From Opitutia bacterium (GTDB lineage Bacteria > Verrucomicrobiota > Verrucomicrobiia > Opitutales > Seribacteraceae): a stretch of DNA of 64,000 nt. The number at the start of each line of letters is the position of its first letter. Position 1 is the stretch's first letter. Location: contig NYYP01000023.1 of assembly GCA_002686835.1 (NCBI GenBank), forward strand, positions 1 through 64,000, given 5' to 3'. Both the position numbers and the translations under genes were made by a program. The notes beneath the pieces are model-generated. The model searched no databases and had not been told where the DNA came from. It worked only from the letters and a program-made list of their open reading frames with translations. Positions 27,293-37,241 of this stretch are shown piece after piece.

Positions 27293-28833
27293 GAGAAGGA
27301 ATCGTATACCTTGTGGGGGCAGGTCCGGGAGATCCTGGTTTACTCACCCTCAGAGCCCGTTCCCTTATCGAGACCTGTGATGTATTGGTGTTTGATCATC
27401 TAGCCAATCGGAGGCTGCACGATTGGGCGTCACCAGAATGCGAACGGATTGATGTCGGGAAAAGTCCGGGCCGGCACACAATGGAACAGTCAGAGATTGG
27501 AGAAATCCTCGTACAAAAAGCAAAAGACGGGTTACGAGTCGTTCGGCTAAAGGGTGGAGATCCATTTGTCTTTGGTCGGTGTGCCGAAGAAATGCTTACC
27601 TTGGATAAAGCCGGAATAACATACGAAGTGGTGCCAGGAGTAACGGCGGCTCTGGCTTGTGCTGCCTATGCGGGTATCCCTCTTTCCCACCGAGATTTTG
27701 GTTCCTCAATTTCCTTTCTTACTGGTCATGAGGATGTGGCCAAGGAATCTCTAAGGGTTAATTTTAGCAAGTTTGCAGAAGTGGGTGGTACTCTTTGTAT
27801 TTACATGGGCATGAGTAAAATGGAAGAAATTGTGGACAAACTTATCGCAGGCGGTCTTCCCGAAGACAGACCGGCAGCGATTGTTTCCCATGGTACTTTG
27901 CCCAGGCAGCAAAAAGTTTTAGCTCCCTTGAAGGATCTCGTCTCCCGTGCCAAAGAAGAACAATTGGGTGCTCCTGCCATTATCTTTGTTGGAAATTCAA
28001 TTGGACTGGCCCGATCCGCCACCTGGTTTGAGCAAAAGCCCTTACATGGAAGGCGTTTCGCCCTGACTCGGGCGAGCGGTCAGCAAAGCAAGATGCGCGA
28101 AGCATTGGAAGCCCAGGGTGCCGAAGTCCTTGAACTGCCTTTGATTAAAGTCGAACCATCTGAGGATCGTACACTTATTGCTGAAGTAATGGCAGGGATT
28201 GCCACCTATGAGTGGGTGGTGTTCACCAGTGCAAACGGAGCCAGGGAATTTATGAAACTTTTCTTTCGAGCCTTTGCGGATATCAGAAGTTTTGGTCCGA
28301 TGAGAATTGCCTGCGTAGGGAAGTCGACTGCAGAAGTTTTTCAAGCACTTCAATTAAATGTTGAACTCATTGCAAAAGACTCAACCGCAGAGGGAATGGC
28401 CAAGGAATTGGTGGCGACTGACAGTCTGGACAGTGCCAATGTCTTGGTTGTTTCCGGAAACAGGAACCGAGAAATTATGGTTGATATTTTAGAAGGAGTC
28501 GGTCGGGCAATTGTAGATACATTACCAGTTTATGAGACCGATTTTTCCGATGTGCTCGATGCACCTGATTTTGAAAAATTTAAAAAGGAAGGGGCGGACG
28601 CAATTATTTTCACAAGTTCATCGACAGCTCTTTCGTATGTGGAGCAATCAGATGATATTGTATTGGAAGAGAATGCGCGTTTGCCAATGCTTTGCAGCTT
28701 CGGACCCCAGACAACCCGGACATTGGAGGAGAATGAAATGATTGTCGGTCTGGAGTCTTCCCATCCCAGCATCGAGGGGTTAACCTATTCTTTGATCGAG
28801 CATTTTTCGGGTCCTTCCCCATGTCAACATTAG
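27274..28833 (+). CDS. uroporphyrinogen-III C-methyltransferase / uroporphyrinogen-III synthase fusion
   Basis: This is a bifunctional tetrapyrrole enzyme. Residues ~8-245 are a SUMT (CobA) domain with YLVGAGPGDPGLLTLRA, VVRLKGGDPFVFGR and VPGVTAALACAAYAGIPLSHR. From about residue 255 a HemD domain begins (GRRFALTRASGQQSKMREALEAQGAEV) with FTSANGAREF, which cyclises hydroxymethylbilane. The same polypeptide then makes precorrin-2 for siroheme or cobalamin. Such fusions occur in several phyla, including Verrucomicrobiota. It overlaps hemC upstream by 19 bp and trpF downstream by 13 bp. Confidence 0.93.
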   Translation: MDEEQIREGIVYLVGAGPGDPGLLTLRARSLIETCDVLVFDHLANRRLHDWASPECERIDVGKSPGRHTMEQSEIGEILVQKAKDGLRVVRLKGGDPFVFGRCAEEMLTLDKAGITYEVVPGVTAALACAAYAGIPLSHRDFGSSISFLTGHEDVAKESLRVNFSKFAEVGGTLCIYMGMSKMEEIVDKLIAGGLPEDRPAAIVSHGTLPRQQKVLAPLKDLVSRAKEEQLGAPAIIFVGNSIGLARSATWFEQKPLHGRRFALTRASGQQSKMREALEAQGAEVLELPLIKVEPSEDRTLIAEVMAGIATYEWVVFTSANGAREFMKLFFRAFADIRSFGPMRIACVGKSTAEVFQALQLNVELIAKDSTAEGMAKELVATDSLDSANVLVVSGNRNREIMVDILEGVGRAIVDTLPVYETDFSDVLDAPDFEKFKKEGADAIIFTSSSTALSYVEQSDDIVLEENARLPMLCSFGPQTTRTLEENEMIVGLESSHPSIEGLTYSLIEHFSGPSPCQH

Positions 28834-29462
28834 TTAAGTTTTGCGGCATTACCCGTTCATCTGATGCCCAACTGTGCATTGATCTAGGGGCTGATGCCCT
28901 TGGATTTATTTTCCATCCTCAATCCCCTCGCAATCTTTCCCTTCCTCAGTTTCAGAATCTTCAGGCCACGGTTGATTTCAAAACCTGTGTAAAGGTTGCA
29001 GTAGCAGTTTCTCCGGATGTGCGACTGGTGAATGAATTTATCGATGCAGGATTTGAGAAGTTCCAATTTCATTATCCTGCGGAACTGCCGATCCAAAAAA
29101 TCTCGGAATGGTCGAGTTTGGTCGGTCGAGAAAATCTCTGGCTGGCCCCTCGTTTAAAACCATCTGAGCAGATGGTGGAGAGTTCGATGGAATTTGCCAA
29201 TGTCGTGCTTATTGATGCCTATTCCCAGGAGACATTCGGTGGCACAGGGAAACGGGCAGATTGGTCAAGGTTCGTTCAGTTGAAAAAACAGTTTACTGAC
29301 CATCAATGGTTTTTGGCGGGTGGATTGAGCCCGAACAATTTACAGGAGGCCATTTTGAATACCGCTCCTGATGGGCTTGATTTGAACAGTGGAGTAGAGA
29401 TTGAGCCTGGAAAAAAGGATAAAGAAAAAATTTACCAAGTATTTTCCCTTTTAAGCAAATAG
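28821..29462 (+). CDS. trpF: phosphoribosylanthranilate isomerase
   Basis: This TIM-barrel enzyme carries out the third committed step of tryptophan synthesis. The N-terminal VKFCGITRSSDAQLCIDLGADALGFIFHPQSPR contains the catalytic Cys. The general acid Asp appears in NVVLIDAYSQETFGGTGKRADW. The phosphate site is FLAGGLSPNN and GLDLNSGVE, where the family usually has DVSSGVE. Length of 213 residues is normal. Its start overlaps the CobA-HemD end by 13 bp, although the pathway is unrelated. Other trp genes are not in the window. Confidence 0.93.
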   Translation: MSTLVKFCGITRSSDAQLCIDLGADALGFIFHPQSPRNLSLPQFQNLQATVDFKTCVKVAVAVSPDVRLVNEFIDAGFEKFQFHYPAELPIQKISEWSSLVGRENLWLAPRLKPSEQMVESSMEFANVVLIDAYSQETFGGTGKRADWSRFVQLKKQFTDHQWFLAGGLSPNNLQEAILNTAPDGLDLNSGVEIEPGKKDKEKIYQVFSLLSK

Positions 29463-29481
29463 ACCAGGCAGTGTACCAGTA

Positions 29482-30867
29482 TTACCTGAATTGCTTTGCC
29501 AGTTTGGCCAATTGTTTTGGATCCATTCCTTCAAGGTCAGGTAATCCTCCACCGCCTCCCCCAAAGGCGTTCATTAATTGCTTCATTTTTCCGCCCTTCA
29601 TTTTCCTCATCATTTTTTGCATCTGAGAAAATTGTTTTATGAGCAGATTGACATCTCGAATCTGAACCCCGGCTCCATCAGCAATTCTTTTTCTTCGGGA
29701 GCCACCAATGATTCGGGGAATCTTGCGCTCCTGTTTAGTCATGGAGAGAATAATAGCCTCATGTCTGCCCAGGGCAGCTTCCTCCTTATCGCCAACTTGG
29801 ACTTTTCCCATGCCAGGTAGCATTTGGGCAATTGAACCCATGGACCCAAGTTTTTTCATCTGTCTCATTTGGGAGAGGAAATCATCAAAATCGAATTCTG
29901 CTTTGAGCATTTTTTCAGCCATTCGGGCAGACTCTTCCTCATCAAAATGCTCTTGTGCTTTTTCCACCAAGGATACCACATCTCCCATCCCCAGGATCCG
30001 GGATGCCAGCCGGTCTGGATGAAAAGCTTCCAACTCATCCATTTTTTCACCGGTCCCTAAAAATTTGATCGGTGCTCCAGTCACTTTTTTCATGGAGAGG
30101 GCGGCACCCCCCCGGGCATCCCCGTCAATTTTGGTAAGAATAATCCCGGTGAGTCCTAACCTTTCGTGAAAGGTCTTGGCCACATTGACTGCTTCCTGGC
30201 CGAGGGCGGAATCGGAAACTAATAAAATTTCATGTGGATTAATTTCTCGTTTTAAATGTTCCAGTTCATCTACCAGTTCATCGTCGATCTGCAAGCGACC
30301 AGCGGTATCAAAAATCACCAAGTCTGAGTTCAGGGACTTTGATTTTTCCCAGCCCTCGCGGGCAATGGCGGAAACATCTTTGCTCTCCCGATCTAGGTGG
30401 CAGGAGAAATTTTCTTGCTTTGCCAAAAATTCCAACTGGTCAATTGCAGCCGGTCGGTAGACATCACAAGCAACCAGCATTGGTTTGCGTCCATCTTTGC
30501 CCAAATGCTTGGCCAGCTTGGCTGATGTTGTGGTTTTTCCTGCACCATGCAGACCAACCATTAGAACCCTAAGTGGACGATCATCCCGTAGCTGAGAATT
30601 CCCTTCCCCAAGAAGTTTGACCAGCTCATCATTGATTATTTTTATCACCTGTTGAGCAGGTGATACTGACTTGAGGACTTCCTGGCCAACGCAGGCGCCT
30701 TTGACTTCCTCAATAAATTCTCTGGCAACCTTGAAGTGAACATCTGCGGATAGTAAAGCCTTGCGAACTTCGGTTAGGGCATCGGAAATATTATCCTCTG
30801 TGAGTTTACTTTTTCCTCCTAGGGATCGTAAAACATTGCTTAGTTTGTCTGTTAAATTTTCGAACAT
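29482..30867 (-). CDS. ffh: signal recognition particle protein Ffh
   Basis: This GTPase binds 4.5S RNA and signal sequences for co-translational targeting. The N domain begins [27 protein letters not shown]. The G domain has [24 protein letters not shown] and [10 protein letters not shown]. The M domain carries the RNA-binding [26 protein letters not shown] and Met-rich helices. I chose the ATG at 30867 (MFENLTDKL) because family members start there; the ORF track adds 25 residues. Divergent from serA. The SRP RNA gene was not found in the window. Confidence 0.97.
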   Translation of the reverse strand: MFENLTDKLSNVLRSLGGKSKLTEDNISDALTEVRKALLSADVHFKVAREFIEEVKGACVGQEVLKSVSPAQQVIKIINDELVKLLGEGNSQLRDDRPLRVLMVGLHGAGKTTTSAKLAKHLGKDGRKPMLVACDVYRPAAIDQLEFLAKQENFSCHLDRESKDVSAIAREGWEKSKSLNSDLVIFDTAGRLQIDDELVDELEHLKREINPHEILLVSDSALGQEAVNVAKTFHERLGLTGIILTKIDGDARGGAALSMKKVTGAPIKFLGTGEKMDELEAFHPDRLASRILGMGDVVSLVEKAQEHFDEEESARMAEKMLKAEFDFDDFLSQMRQMKKLGSMGSIAQMLPGMGKVQVGDKEEAALGRHEAIILSMTKQERKIPRIIGGSRRKRIADGAGVQIRDVNLLIKQFSQMQKMMRKMKGGKMKQLMNAFGGGGGGLPDLEGMDPKQLAKLAKQFR

Positions 30868-30993
30868 GGAACTGCCTATCATGACATTGAGGGAAGGCTG
30901 GGGAAAGCCAGAAATCTTGATGCTTCCTTTACGCGTTGCCAAATTCTCTAATTAAACTAGTTTCTTTTTTTTCCCTTTATAATTTACCACCCA

Positions 30994-32589
30994 ATGAAGA
31001 TTCTTGTCGCGGATCGTATTTCTCCACTCGGAGTTGAGTATTTGAAAAAGCAAGACGGTTTTGATGTAATCGAGGCCTATGGTTCATCCCCTGAAGAGGT
31101 GATTGAACATGCCAAAGATGTTTCTGCAATCATTGTCCGTAGTGATACCCGGGTAACCCGTGAGGTAATGGAGGCAGCTCCTTTGCTCAAAGCTGTTGGC
31201 CGGGCAGGCGTAGGAGTCGACAATATTGATATTGATGCGGCCACGGAAAGGGGAGTGATCGTGATGAACACTCCAGGCGGAAATACAATCGCCACGGCCG
31301 AACTTACTTTCACTCACATGCTTTGCGGAACCCGTCCGGTTGTTCGTGGAGCTACGGGCATGCGTGAGGGTAAATGGGAAAGAAAACAGCTTAAAGGTGC
31401 GGAGTTGAGAAATAAAACCCTTGCGGTTTTAGGCTTGGGGAGAATTGGGGCTGAGGTAGCCAAGCGGGCACAGGCATTTGAGATGACCGTTATTGCCTAT
31501 GATCCTTATCTGACAGAGGAGAGGGCCAAGGAGTTGGAAATCGAAAAAGTCGATCTGGATGGTGCTTTTTCCCAGGCGGATTACATCACCGTTCACATGC
31601 CAATGACGCCAGAAACCAAGGGTATGGTTGATGAGGCTGCTTTTGCGAAAATGAAAGATGGCGTACGTGTATTTAATTGTGCACGGGGTGGGATTATTAA
31701 AGAATCCGCATTGGTTGATGCGTTAAAGAGCGGAAAAGTGGCGGCGGCTGGCCTGGATGTGTATGAGCAAGAACCTTTGCCTGAAGATCATGAGTTCCGT
31801 AGTCTCGAAAATTTAAATCTCACCCCCCACTTGGGAGCCTCCACCGAAGAGGCACAGGAAAGTGTTGGGGTAGAAATTGCCGAGGCCATAGCTGAAGTAC
31901 TGGAAGGGGGGCGAATTCGCAATGCCATCAATATGCCATCAATTGACCCCAAAGATTTACAAACCCTCAGTCCATATTTGGAGCTATGTATGCGACTTGG
32001 CTCATTTGCCCGACAAGCAGTACAGGAGACCGTCCAGTCCCTGCACATTACTTACTGGGGAGGAATGATCGAATTTGACACCATCCCTCTGACCCGTGCC
32101 GTTCAAAAAGGATGGCTAAAAGGGATAGCTGGGGACGAGGGAGTCAATGATGTCAATGCACCATACAAGATTAAGGCCCTGGGCATTAAGGTAGAGACCA
32201 CTAAGTCATCTTCGGCTGTCGATTACAATGAGCTCATAGAAGTGCGTACAATCGATACCAAGGGCAAGGAGCAGTCAGTGCGAGGAACCATCATTGGTAA
32301 AAATGCAGACCCCAGAATTGTTGAGGTGGACGGGGAAGCAATCGAAGCCCGCCCAGTGGATACTTTGCTTGTTGTGCGCAATTTGGATAAGCCAGGAATT
32401 GTGGGCAAGGTGGGAACTATTCTTGGAGAATTTGGAGTAAATATTGCCAATATGTCACTGAGTCGTCCTGAAGGATCGGAGTCTGCTCTTACGATTCTTG
32501 AATTGGACAATGAGCCCAGTAATGAGGTACTGGAAAAATTAGTCGCTGACCCTGATATTGAGGAAGCCAGGGTATCGCGTCAGAAATAA
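30994..32589 (+). CDS. serA: D-3-phosphoglycerate dehydrogenase
   Basis: This NAD-dependent enzyme opens serine synthesis from 3-phosphoglycerate. The substrate domain starts [16 protein letters not shown]. The Rossmann fold has [16 protein letters not shown] and the active-site [14 protein letters not shown]. It is the long form (531 residues) with an intervening ASB domain and a C-terminal ACT domain ([29 protein letters not shown]), so serine feedback is likely. A TATAAT at 30978-30983 lies only 10 bp before the ATG, which hints at a very short leader. It heads a plus-strand run to the GT9-like gene. Confidence 0.96.
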   Translation: MKILVADRISPLGVEYLKKQDGFDVIEAYGSSPEEVIEHAKDVSAIIVRSDTRVTREVMEAAPLLKAVGRAGVGVDNIDIDAATERGVIVMNTPGGNTIATAELTFTHMLCGTRPVVRGATGMREGKWERKQLKGAELRNKTLAVLGLGRIGAEVAKRAQAFEMTVIAYDPYLTEERAKELEIEKVDLDGAFSQADYITVHMPMTPETKGMVDEAAFAKMKDGVRVFNCARGGIIKESALVDALKSGKVAAAGLDVYEQEPLPEDHEFRSLENLNLTPHLGASTEEAQESVGVEIAEAIAEVLEGGRIRNAINMPSIDPKDLQTLSPYLELCMRLGSFARQAVQETVQSLHITYWGGMIEFDTIPLTRAVQKGWLKGIAGDEGVNDVNAPYKIKALGIKVETTKSSSAVDYNELIEVRTIDTKGKEQSVRGTIIGKNADPRIVEVDGEAIEARPVDTLLVVRNLDKPGIVGKVGTILGEFGVNIANMSLSRPEGSESALTILELDNEPSNEVLEKLVADPDIEEARVSRQK

Positions 32590-32622
32590 CTCTCTTAAAA
32601 AAACTTTGTTCCTAATCTAAGT

Positions 32623-33261
32623 ATGCTAAGCATTGAAACCATAGCCGTTCTCATCATCGGTTATTTGATAGGATCGATTCCATGGGCCGTCATCATAGCC
32701 AAGCGCTCAGGTGTTGATATTTTTACGGTTGGAAGTGGGAACCCTGGTGCAACCAATGTATTGCGAACGCTTGGCAAATCGAAGGGTTACCTGGTTTTCT
32801 TTCTTGATTTTTGCAAGGGACTGTTAGCTGTATGGTGGTTTCATTTACCCTTGTTTTCCTTTTCCGGAGATGCGTCCCTGGGATTATGGAGTTTGCCGGC
32901 CGCAGTGATCGGTCACACTTATCCAATCTTTACTGGTTTTCGGGGGGGCAAGGGCGTGGCAACGGCCATGGGAGGATTACTCGGTTTGATGCCTGCCTGT
33001 TTACTGGTGGGATTATTTGTTTGGGTCCTTACCTTCTATCTGACCAAATATGTTGCGGTTGCATCCATTGCATTTGGATTGAGTTTGCCAGTCTGTACCC
33101 TTGTTTTTTCTTTAAATGATGATGGCGGGCTGGGAAAAACCTTTCTCGCTTTCCTCGTCATGGGTTGGATCATTTGGAGACACCGTTCAAACTTGGCACG
33201 GTTACGGGCAGGAACTGAAAATCGTTTTGAAAAAAAGACGAGAGAAAAGCCCAGGTTTTAA
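32623..33261 (+). CDS. plsY: glycerol-3-phosphate acyltransferase PlsY
   Basis: This integral membrane enzyme transfers acyl groups from acyl-phosphate to glycerol 3-phosphate, the first step of phospholipid synthesis. Family motifs are YLIGSIPWAVIIAKRSGVDIFTVGSGNPGATNVLRTLGKSKG, FTGFRGGKGVATAMGG and WRHRSNLARLRAGTENRF. Five membrane segments are visible and the length of 212 residues is normal. It sits 33 bp after serA and 12 bp before hom, so it is probably co-transcribed with amino acid genes. Confidence 0.95.
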   Translation: MLSIETIAVLIIGYLIGSIPWAVIIAKRSGVDIFTVGSGNPGATNVLRTLGKSKGYLVFFLDFCKGLLAVWWFHLPLFSFSGDASLGLWSLPAAVIGHTYPIFTGFRGGKGVATAMGGLLGLMPACLLVGLFVWVLTFYLTKYVAVASIAFGLSLPVCTLVFSLNDDGGLGKTFLAFLVMGWIIWRHRSNLARLRAGTENRFEKKTREKPRF

Positions 33262-33273
33262 AACATTGAGAAA

Positions 33274-34608
33274 ATGAGCACACAAACAAACAGTTCTCTT
33301 AAAAAGATCCGTGTTGGTATTTTGGGTTTTGGTACGGTGGGGCAGGGAACCTGGAAACACCTGCAGGAAAATGCACATTTCTGGCCAAAAATTTTAGGGG
33401 TTGAGCTTATCCCATCCAGAGCCTCGGTCCGTTCGTTGGACAAGGAACGTCCAGTGGAAATTAGTAAGGACCAGCTAACCACGGATTCGGCGTCAATCGT
33501 AGATGATCCCAATATAGATTTGGTTTGCGAATTAATGGGCGGAGTGGAAGAAGCCAAATTATTGACCCTGCGTGCCTTTGCCCAGGGCAAGTCCGTGGTA
33601 ACAGCCAACAAGGCTCTGATCTGCGAGCATGGAGAAGAGTTATTCAGGGCGGCGGAGGAGGCTGGGGTAGGCTATGGATTTGAAGCGAGTGTGGCCGGAG
33701 GCATTCCTATAATTAAGGTTTTGCGTGAAAGCTTGGTATCGAATGAATTTCCTCTCATTTATGGTATTCTCAATGGAACTTCGAACTACATCCTCACCCG
33801 TATGGAAAAAGAGGGGGCAAGTTTTGAAGAGGTGCTAGGGGATGCCCGGCAGCTTGGCTATGTGGAAGCAGATGAAGCCTTGGATCTAGATGGGGTGGAT
33901 GCAGCACACAAGGCCGTTATACTTGCTTATTTGGCTCATGGAATATGGGTCAATTTAAGTGAAGTAACAGTGGAAGGAATCCGTCGTATATCGAACGAGG
34001 ACTTGCAAGCGGCTGAAAATCTGAGTTGCCGAATCAAACTCATTGGCGTGATTCGGAGAAATTTTACCAACGATCATGTTGCCGTGGCAGTACATCCCGC
34101 CTTGATCCCTATTGAGGAGACCATTGCCCGAACGGATGGGGTGCACAATGGCGTTTGCTTGAACGGTTCGGTTGTGGGTACGGTTGTTCTCACTGGTCGT
34201 GGAGCTGGCCAAGACCCCACCGCTAGTTCTGTGATTTCAGATCTTGTTGATGTTGTCAAAGGAGTGAATGGAATTTCTTCCTTACCCAAATTGGTCCATG
34301 TTTCCCCGGAGCAATGCCAGCCTGCAACGCCGGATGAGATTGAGGGTCGGTTTTATTTGCGGCTGGCGGTGGATGACCGGCCTGGTCAATTGGCAAAAGT
34401 GGCTGAGTGTTTGGCTGATCGGGGAATTAGCCTGGCAACCGTTTCACAAACTCCGCATGAGAAGGATAAACCAGCCAGTTTAATTCTTACCACCCATCAA
34501 ACCAATGAACATTCAATTGCTCAGGCACTTGCCCAATTAAAAGAATTGCCCGGGGTGGTGGACGATCCGGTTCTTTTCCGAATGTTTGATCCCAACGGAA
34601 TGTCCTAA
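33274..34608 (+). CDS. hom: homoserine dehydrogenase
   Basis: This enzyme reduces aspartate semialdehyde to homoserine for threonine and methionine. The N-terminal nucleotide site is VGILGFGTVGQGTWKHL. The catalytic region has GGIPIIKVLRESLVSNEFPLIYGILNGTSNYILTRM and DLDGVDAAHKAVILA. A C-terminal ACT domain (VDDRPGQLAKVAECLADRGISLATV) suggests threonine feedback. Length of 444 residues matches the Bacillus-like form. lysC begins 1 bp after its stop. Confidence 0.96.
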   Translation: MSTQTNSSLKKIRVGILGFGTVGQGTWKHLQENAHFWPKILGVELIPSRASVRSLDKERPVEISKDQLTTDSASIVDDPNIDLVCELMGGVEEAKLLTLRAFAQGKSVVTANKALICEHGEELFRAAEEAGVGYGFEASVAGGIPIIKVLRESLVSNEFPLIYGILNGTSNYILTRMEKEGASFEEVLGDARQLGYVEADEALDLDGVDAAHKAVILAYLAHGIWVNLSEVTVEGIRRISNEDLQAAENLSCRIKLIGVIRRNFTNDHVAVAVHPALIPIEETIARTDGVHNGVCLNGSVVGTVVLTGRGAGQDPTASSVISDLVDVVKGVNGISSLPKLVHVSPEQCQPATPDEIEGRFYLRLAVDDRPGQLAKVAECLADRGISLATVSQTPHEKDKPASLILTTHQTNEHSIAQALAQLKELPGVVDDPVLFRMFDPNGMS

Positions 34609-34609
34609 T

Positions 34610-35824
34610 ATGAATGTGGTGGTACAAAAATATGGAGGAACATCAGTTGCTGATGTTGAGCGGATAAAAAAGGTTGCCCGACGGGTTAAAGCAACGCTTG
34701 ATTCCGGCAGTGGTGTATTGGTGGTTGTATCTGCCCGTGCGGGTGTAACCAACCAATTAATCGAGCGGGCCAAAGCCATTCAAAAAAGTCCATCCGAGCG
34801 TGAGCTTGATATGCTCATGACCTGCGGAGAGCAGGAAACTATCGCTTTGCTTTGTATGGCCCTTCATGCAATCGATGTGCCGGCGATTTCGAGGACTGGT
34901 TGGCAGGTTGGTATTGTAACGGAGGGATTACATGCCAAGTCGCGCATCAGGGAAGTCAAAGGGGGAGATTTGCGCAAACAATTGCGAGCAGGAAATGTGG
35001 TAGTTGTTGCTGGTTTTCAGGGTATAAACGAAAGCGGGGATGTGACTACTTTTGGACGAGGTGGCTCTGACCTTAGTGCAATAGCCTTGGCTGGGTCTTT
35101 ACGTGCTAAGGGTTGTCAGATATACACTGATGTCGAAGGAGTATACACTGCTGATCCCCGAATTGTTCCAGATGCCCGAAAAATTCAGGAGATCAATTAC
35201 GAAGAGATGTTAGAGCTCGCCAGCAGTGGATCGAAAGTCATGCAGACCCGTGCAGTCGAATTTGCTCAGAAGCACAATATCCCTTTTGAAGTCCGTTCAA
35301 GTTTTTCCAAAAAATCCGGAACCATGGTAAAAAAGAAAGTAAAATCATTGGAGGATATGCTGGTAAGCGGCGTAGCCACAGACAAGAACCAAGTCCGCAT
35401 AAGTGTGACCGAACTACCCGACCGGCCTGGAGCGGCCGCAGCAGTATTTAAAGTGATGGCGGAGGCAGGAGTTGTGGTCGATATGATCATTCAGAATGTG
35501 GGCCGTCAGGGCCTGGCTAACCTTTCCTTTACTGTGCCTACTGAAGATGCATTTCGTGCAGAAAAAGCCCTCAAAGAACATTTTGCAGATGTTAATGGAG
35601 GTAAGCTTGGGAAAAGCACAAATATCATAAAAGTCTCAGTGGTTGGGGTAGGGATGAGATCGCATTCCGGGGTTGCCGCCACATTTTTTGACGCCTTAGC
35701 GGAAGCTGGTATCAATATGCTCATGATCAGTACATCTGAGATCAAAATCTCGGTCGCGGTTGAACCAGACAACGGTGATGAGGCAACAAGGGTTGCCCAT
35801 CAAGCATTCGGTCTGGGTAAATAA
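34610..35824 (+). CDS. lysC: aspartate kinase
   Basis: This enzyme phosphorylates aspartate, the entry to lysine, threonine and methionine synthesis. The kinase domain begins VVQKYGGTSVADVERIKKVA and carries TFGRGGSDLSAIALA and TDVEGVYTADPR. Two ACT domains close the C-terminus (VTELPDRPGAAAAVFKVMAEAGV and VGVGMRSHSGVAATFFDALAEAGINMLMISTSEIKIS), indicating allosteric control. I start it at ATG 34610 (MNVVVQKYGG), one base after the hom stop; the ORF track begins inside hom. thrC follows after 10 bp. Confidence 0.97.
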   Translation: MNVVVQKYGGTSVADVERIKKVARRVKATLDSGSGVLVVVSARAGVTNQLIERAKAIQKSPSERELDMLMTCGEQETIALLCMALHAIDVPAISRTGWQVGIVTEGLHAKSRIREVKGGDLRKQLRAGNVVVVAGFQGINESGDVTTFGRGGSDLSAIALAGSLRAKGCQIYTDVEGVYTADPRIVPDARKIQEINYEEMLELASSGSKVMQTRAVEFAQKHNIPFEVRSSFSKKSGTMVKKKVKSLEDMLVSGVATDKNQVRISVTELPDRPGAAAAVFKVMAEAGVVVDMIIQNVGRQGLANLSFTVPTEDAFRAEKALKEHFADVNGGKLGKSTNIIKVSVVGVGMRSHSGVAATFFDALAEAGINMLMISTSEIKISVAVEPDNGDEATRVAHQAFGLGK

Positions 35825-35834
35825 TTTATTAGAA

Positions 35835-37211
35835 ATGCGCTACCTGAGTACGCGCGGAGGGACAGAACCGGTTGGTTTTTGTGAGGCTGTTGCTCAAGGG
35901 CTGGCCCCGGATGGCGGACTTTATCTTCCCGAAAAATTTCCAGATCTTTCCGGGAAAGTGGAAGAATGGTCCGAGCTTTCCTACCCAAATCTATGTCATG
36001 CATTTTTTCAGCACTTTGCCACAGATTTGCCTGAGGATGATCTGTATGAGGCTATTCGTATGGCTTATTGCGGATTTTCTCATCCTGAAACAGCCCCCCT
36101 TGTCCAATTAAATGAACATTGGCAGGTTCTGGAACTTTTTCATGGGCCTACTTTAGCTTTTAAAGATTTTGCCCTGCAGTTGCTGGGTAATTTGTATGAA
36201 TTACAGATCAAAAGAAGTGGCCGTGATCTATGTATTTTAGGGGCCACATCCGGGGATACCGGTGCAGCTGCCATTTCGGGATTACTCGGCAAAAAAGGGG
36301 TGAAGGTATTCATATTATATCCAGATGGGAAGGTCTCTCCCTTGCAGGAAAGACAGATGACCTGCACGGGCGCAGATAATGTCTTTCCTCTCGCGATTGA
36401 AGGTACCTTTGATGATGCACAGCGAACGGTCAAAGAATTATTTGGAGACCTTTCCTTTCGTGACTCCATTGGTTTGTCAGCGGTTAATTCGATTAACTTA
36501 GCCAGAATACTGGCACAGTCAGTCTATTATTTATACGCATGGCTTAGGCTCAGTCCGGATGTTCGTGAAAGCACAACATTTGTGGTTCCGACCGGTAATT
36601 TTGGGAATGTATTTGCTGGCTGGTTGCTCACCAGGATGGGAATCAAGATGGGTGGCTTTCGGGTGGCCACTAACCAGAATGATGTATTGCACCGATTGTT
36701 CGGATCCGGGGAATATCAATTAGGGGAAGTATCTCCGAGCCTCGCTCCATCGATGGATATTCAGGTGGCATCCAATTTTGAAAGGCTCCTGTTTTATTTT
36801 TTAGATGGTAATGCTGACCGGGTGCGTGAAGTAATGAAGACATTCCGGGATACGGGTAGGTATGAGTTTGAAAAATTCTCCATTCCTGGATTTTCAAGTT
36901 CCTCGACCACAGATAATGAAATTCCTCAGATTATTACAAAAATCTGGAATGAGCACAATTATCTGGCTGATCCACATACAGCTTGTGCTTTCAAGGATTT
37001 GTCCAACCATGATCCAGCGGTAATTTTGGCGACTGCACATCCAGCAAAATTTCCACAGGTTTTTGAGGATGCCGGTTTGACCAGACCTACATCCCCGATT
37101 CTCGAAGACTTGCTCCACCAGTCGCCAATTAAATATCCATTGCAGGTGAATTCATCGGCAGTTCGCTCCTTTATCGAGCAAAAGTTAAATCCGCTTTCTT
37201 CAGGTTCCTGA
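35835..37211 (+). CDS. thrC: threonine synthase
   Basis: This PLP enzyme converts O-phosphohomoserine to threonine. The N-terminus MRYLSTRGGTEPVGFCEAVAQGLAPDGGLYLPE is typical of the E. coli-like subgroup. The PLP lysine is in LFHGPTLAFKDFALQLLG, with ILGATSGDTGAAAI and VPTGNFGNVFAGW further on. I chose the ATG at 35835, after lysC ends; the ORF track start lies within lysC. The order hom-lysC-thrC gives a compact threonine unit, although thrB is absent from it. Confidence 0.96.
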   Translation: MRYLSTRGGTEPVGFCEAVAQGLAPDGGLYLPEKFPDLSGKVEEWSELSYPNLCHAFFQHFATDLPEDDLYEAIRMAYCGFSHPETAPLVQLNEHWQVLELFHGPTLAFKDFALQLLGNLYELQIKRSGRDLCILGATSGDTGAAAISGLLGKKGVKVFILYPDGKVSPLQERQMTCTGADNVFPLAIEGTFDDAQRTVKELFGDLSFRDSIGLSAVNSINLARILAQSVYYLYAWLRLSPDVRESTTFVVPTGNFGNVFAGWLLTRMGIKMGGFRVATNQNDVLHRLFGSGEYQLGEVSPSLAPSMDIQVASNFERLLFYFLDGNADRVREVMKTFRDTGRYEFEKFSIPGFSSSSTTDNEIPQIITKIWNEHNYLADPHTACAFKDLSNHDPAVILATAHPAKFPQVFEDAGLTRPTSPILEDLLHQSPIKYPLQVNSSAVRSFIEQKLNPLSSGS

Positions 37212-37241
37212 AAATTATCGACTTTGGGTCGTATATAAGAA

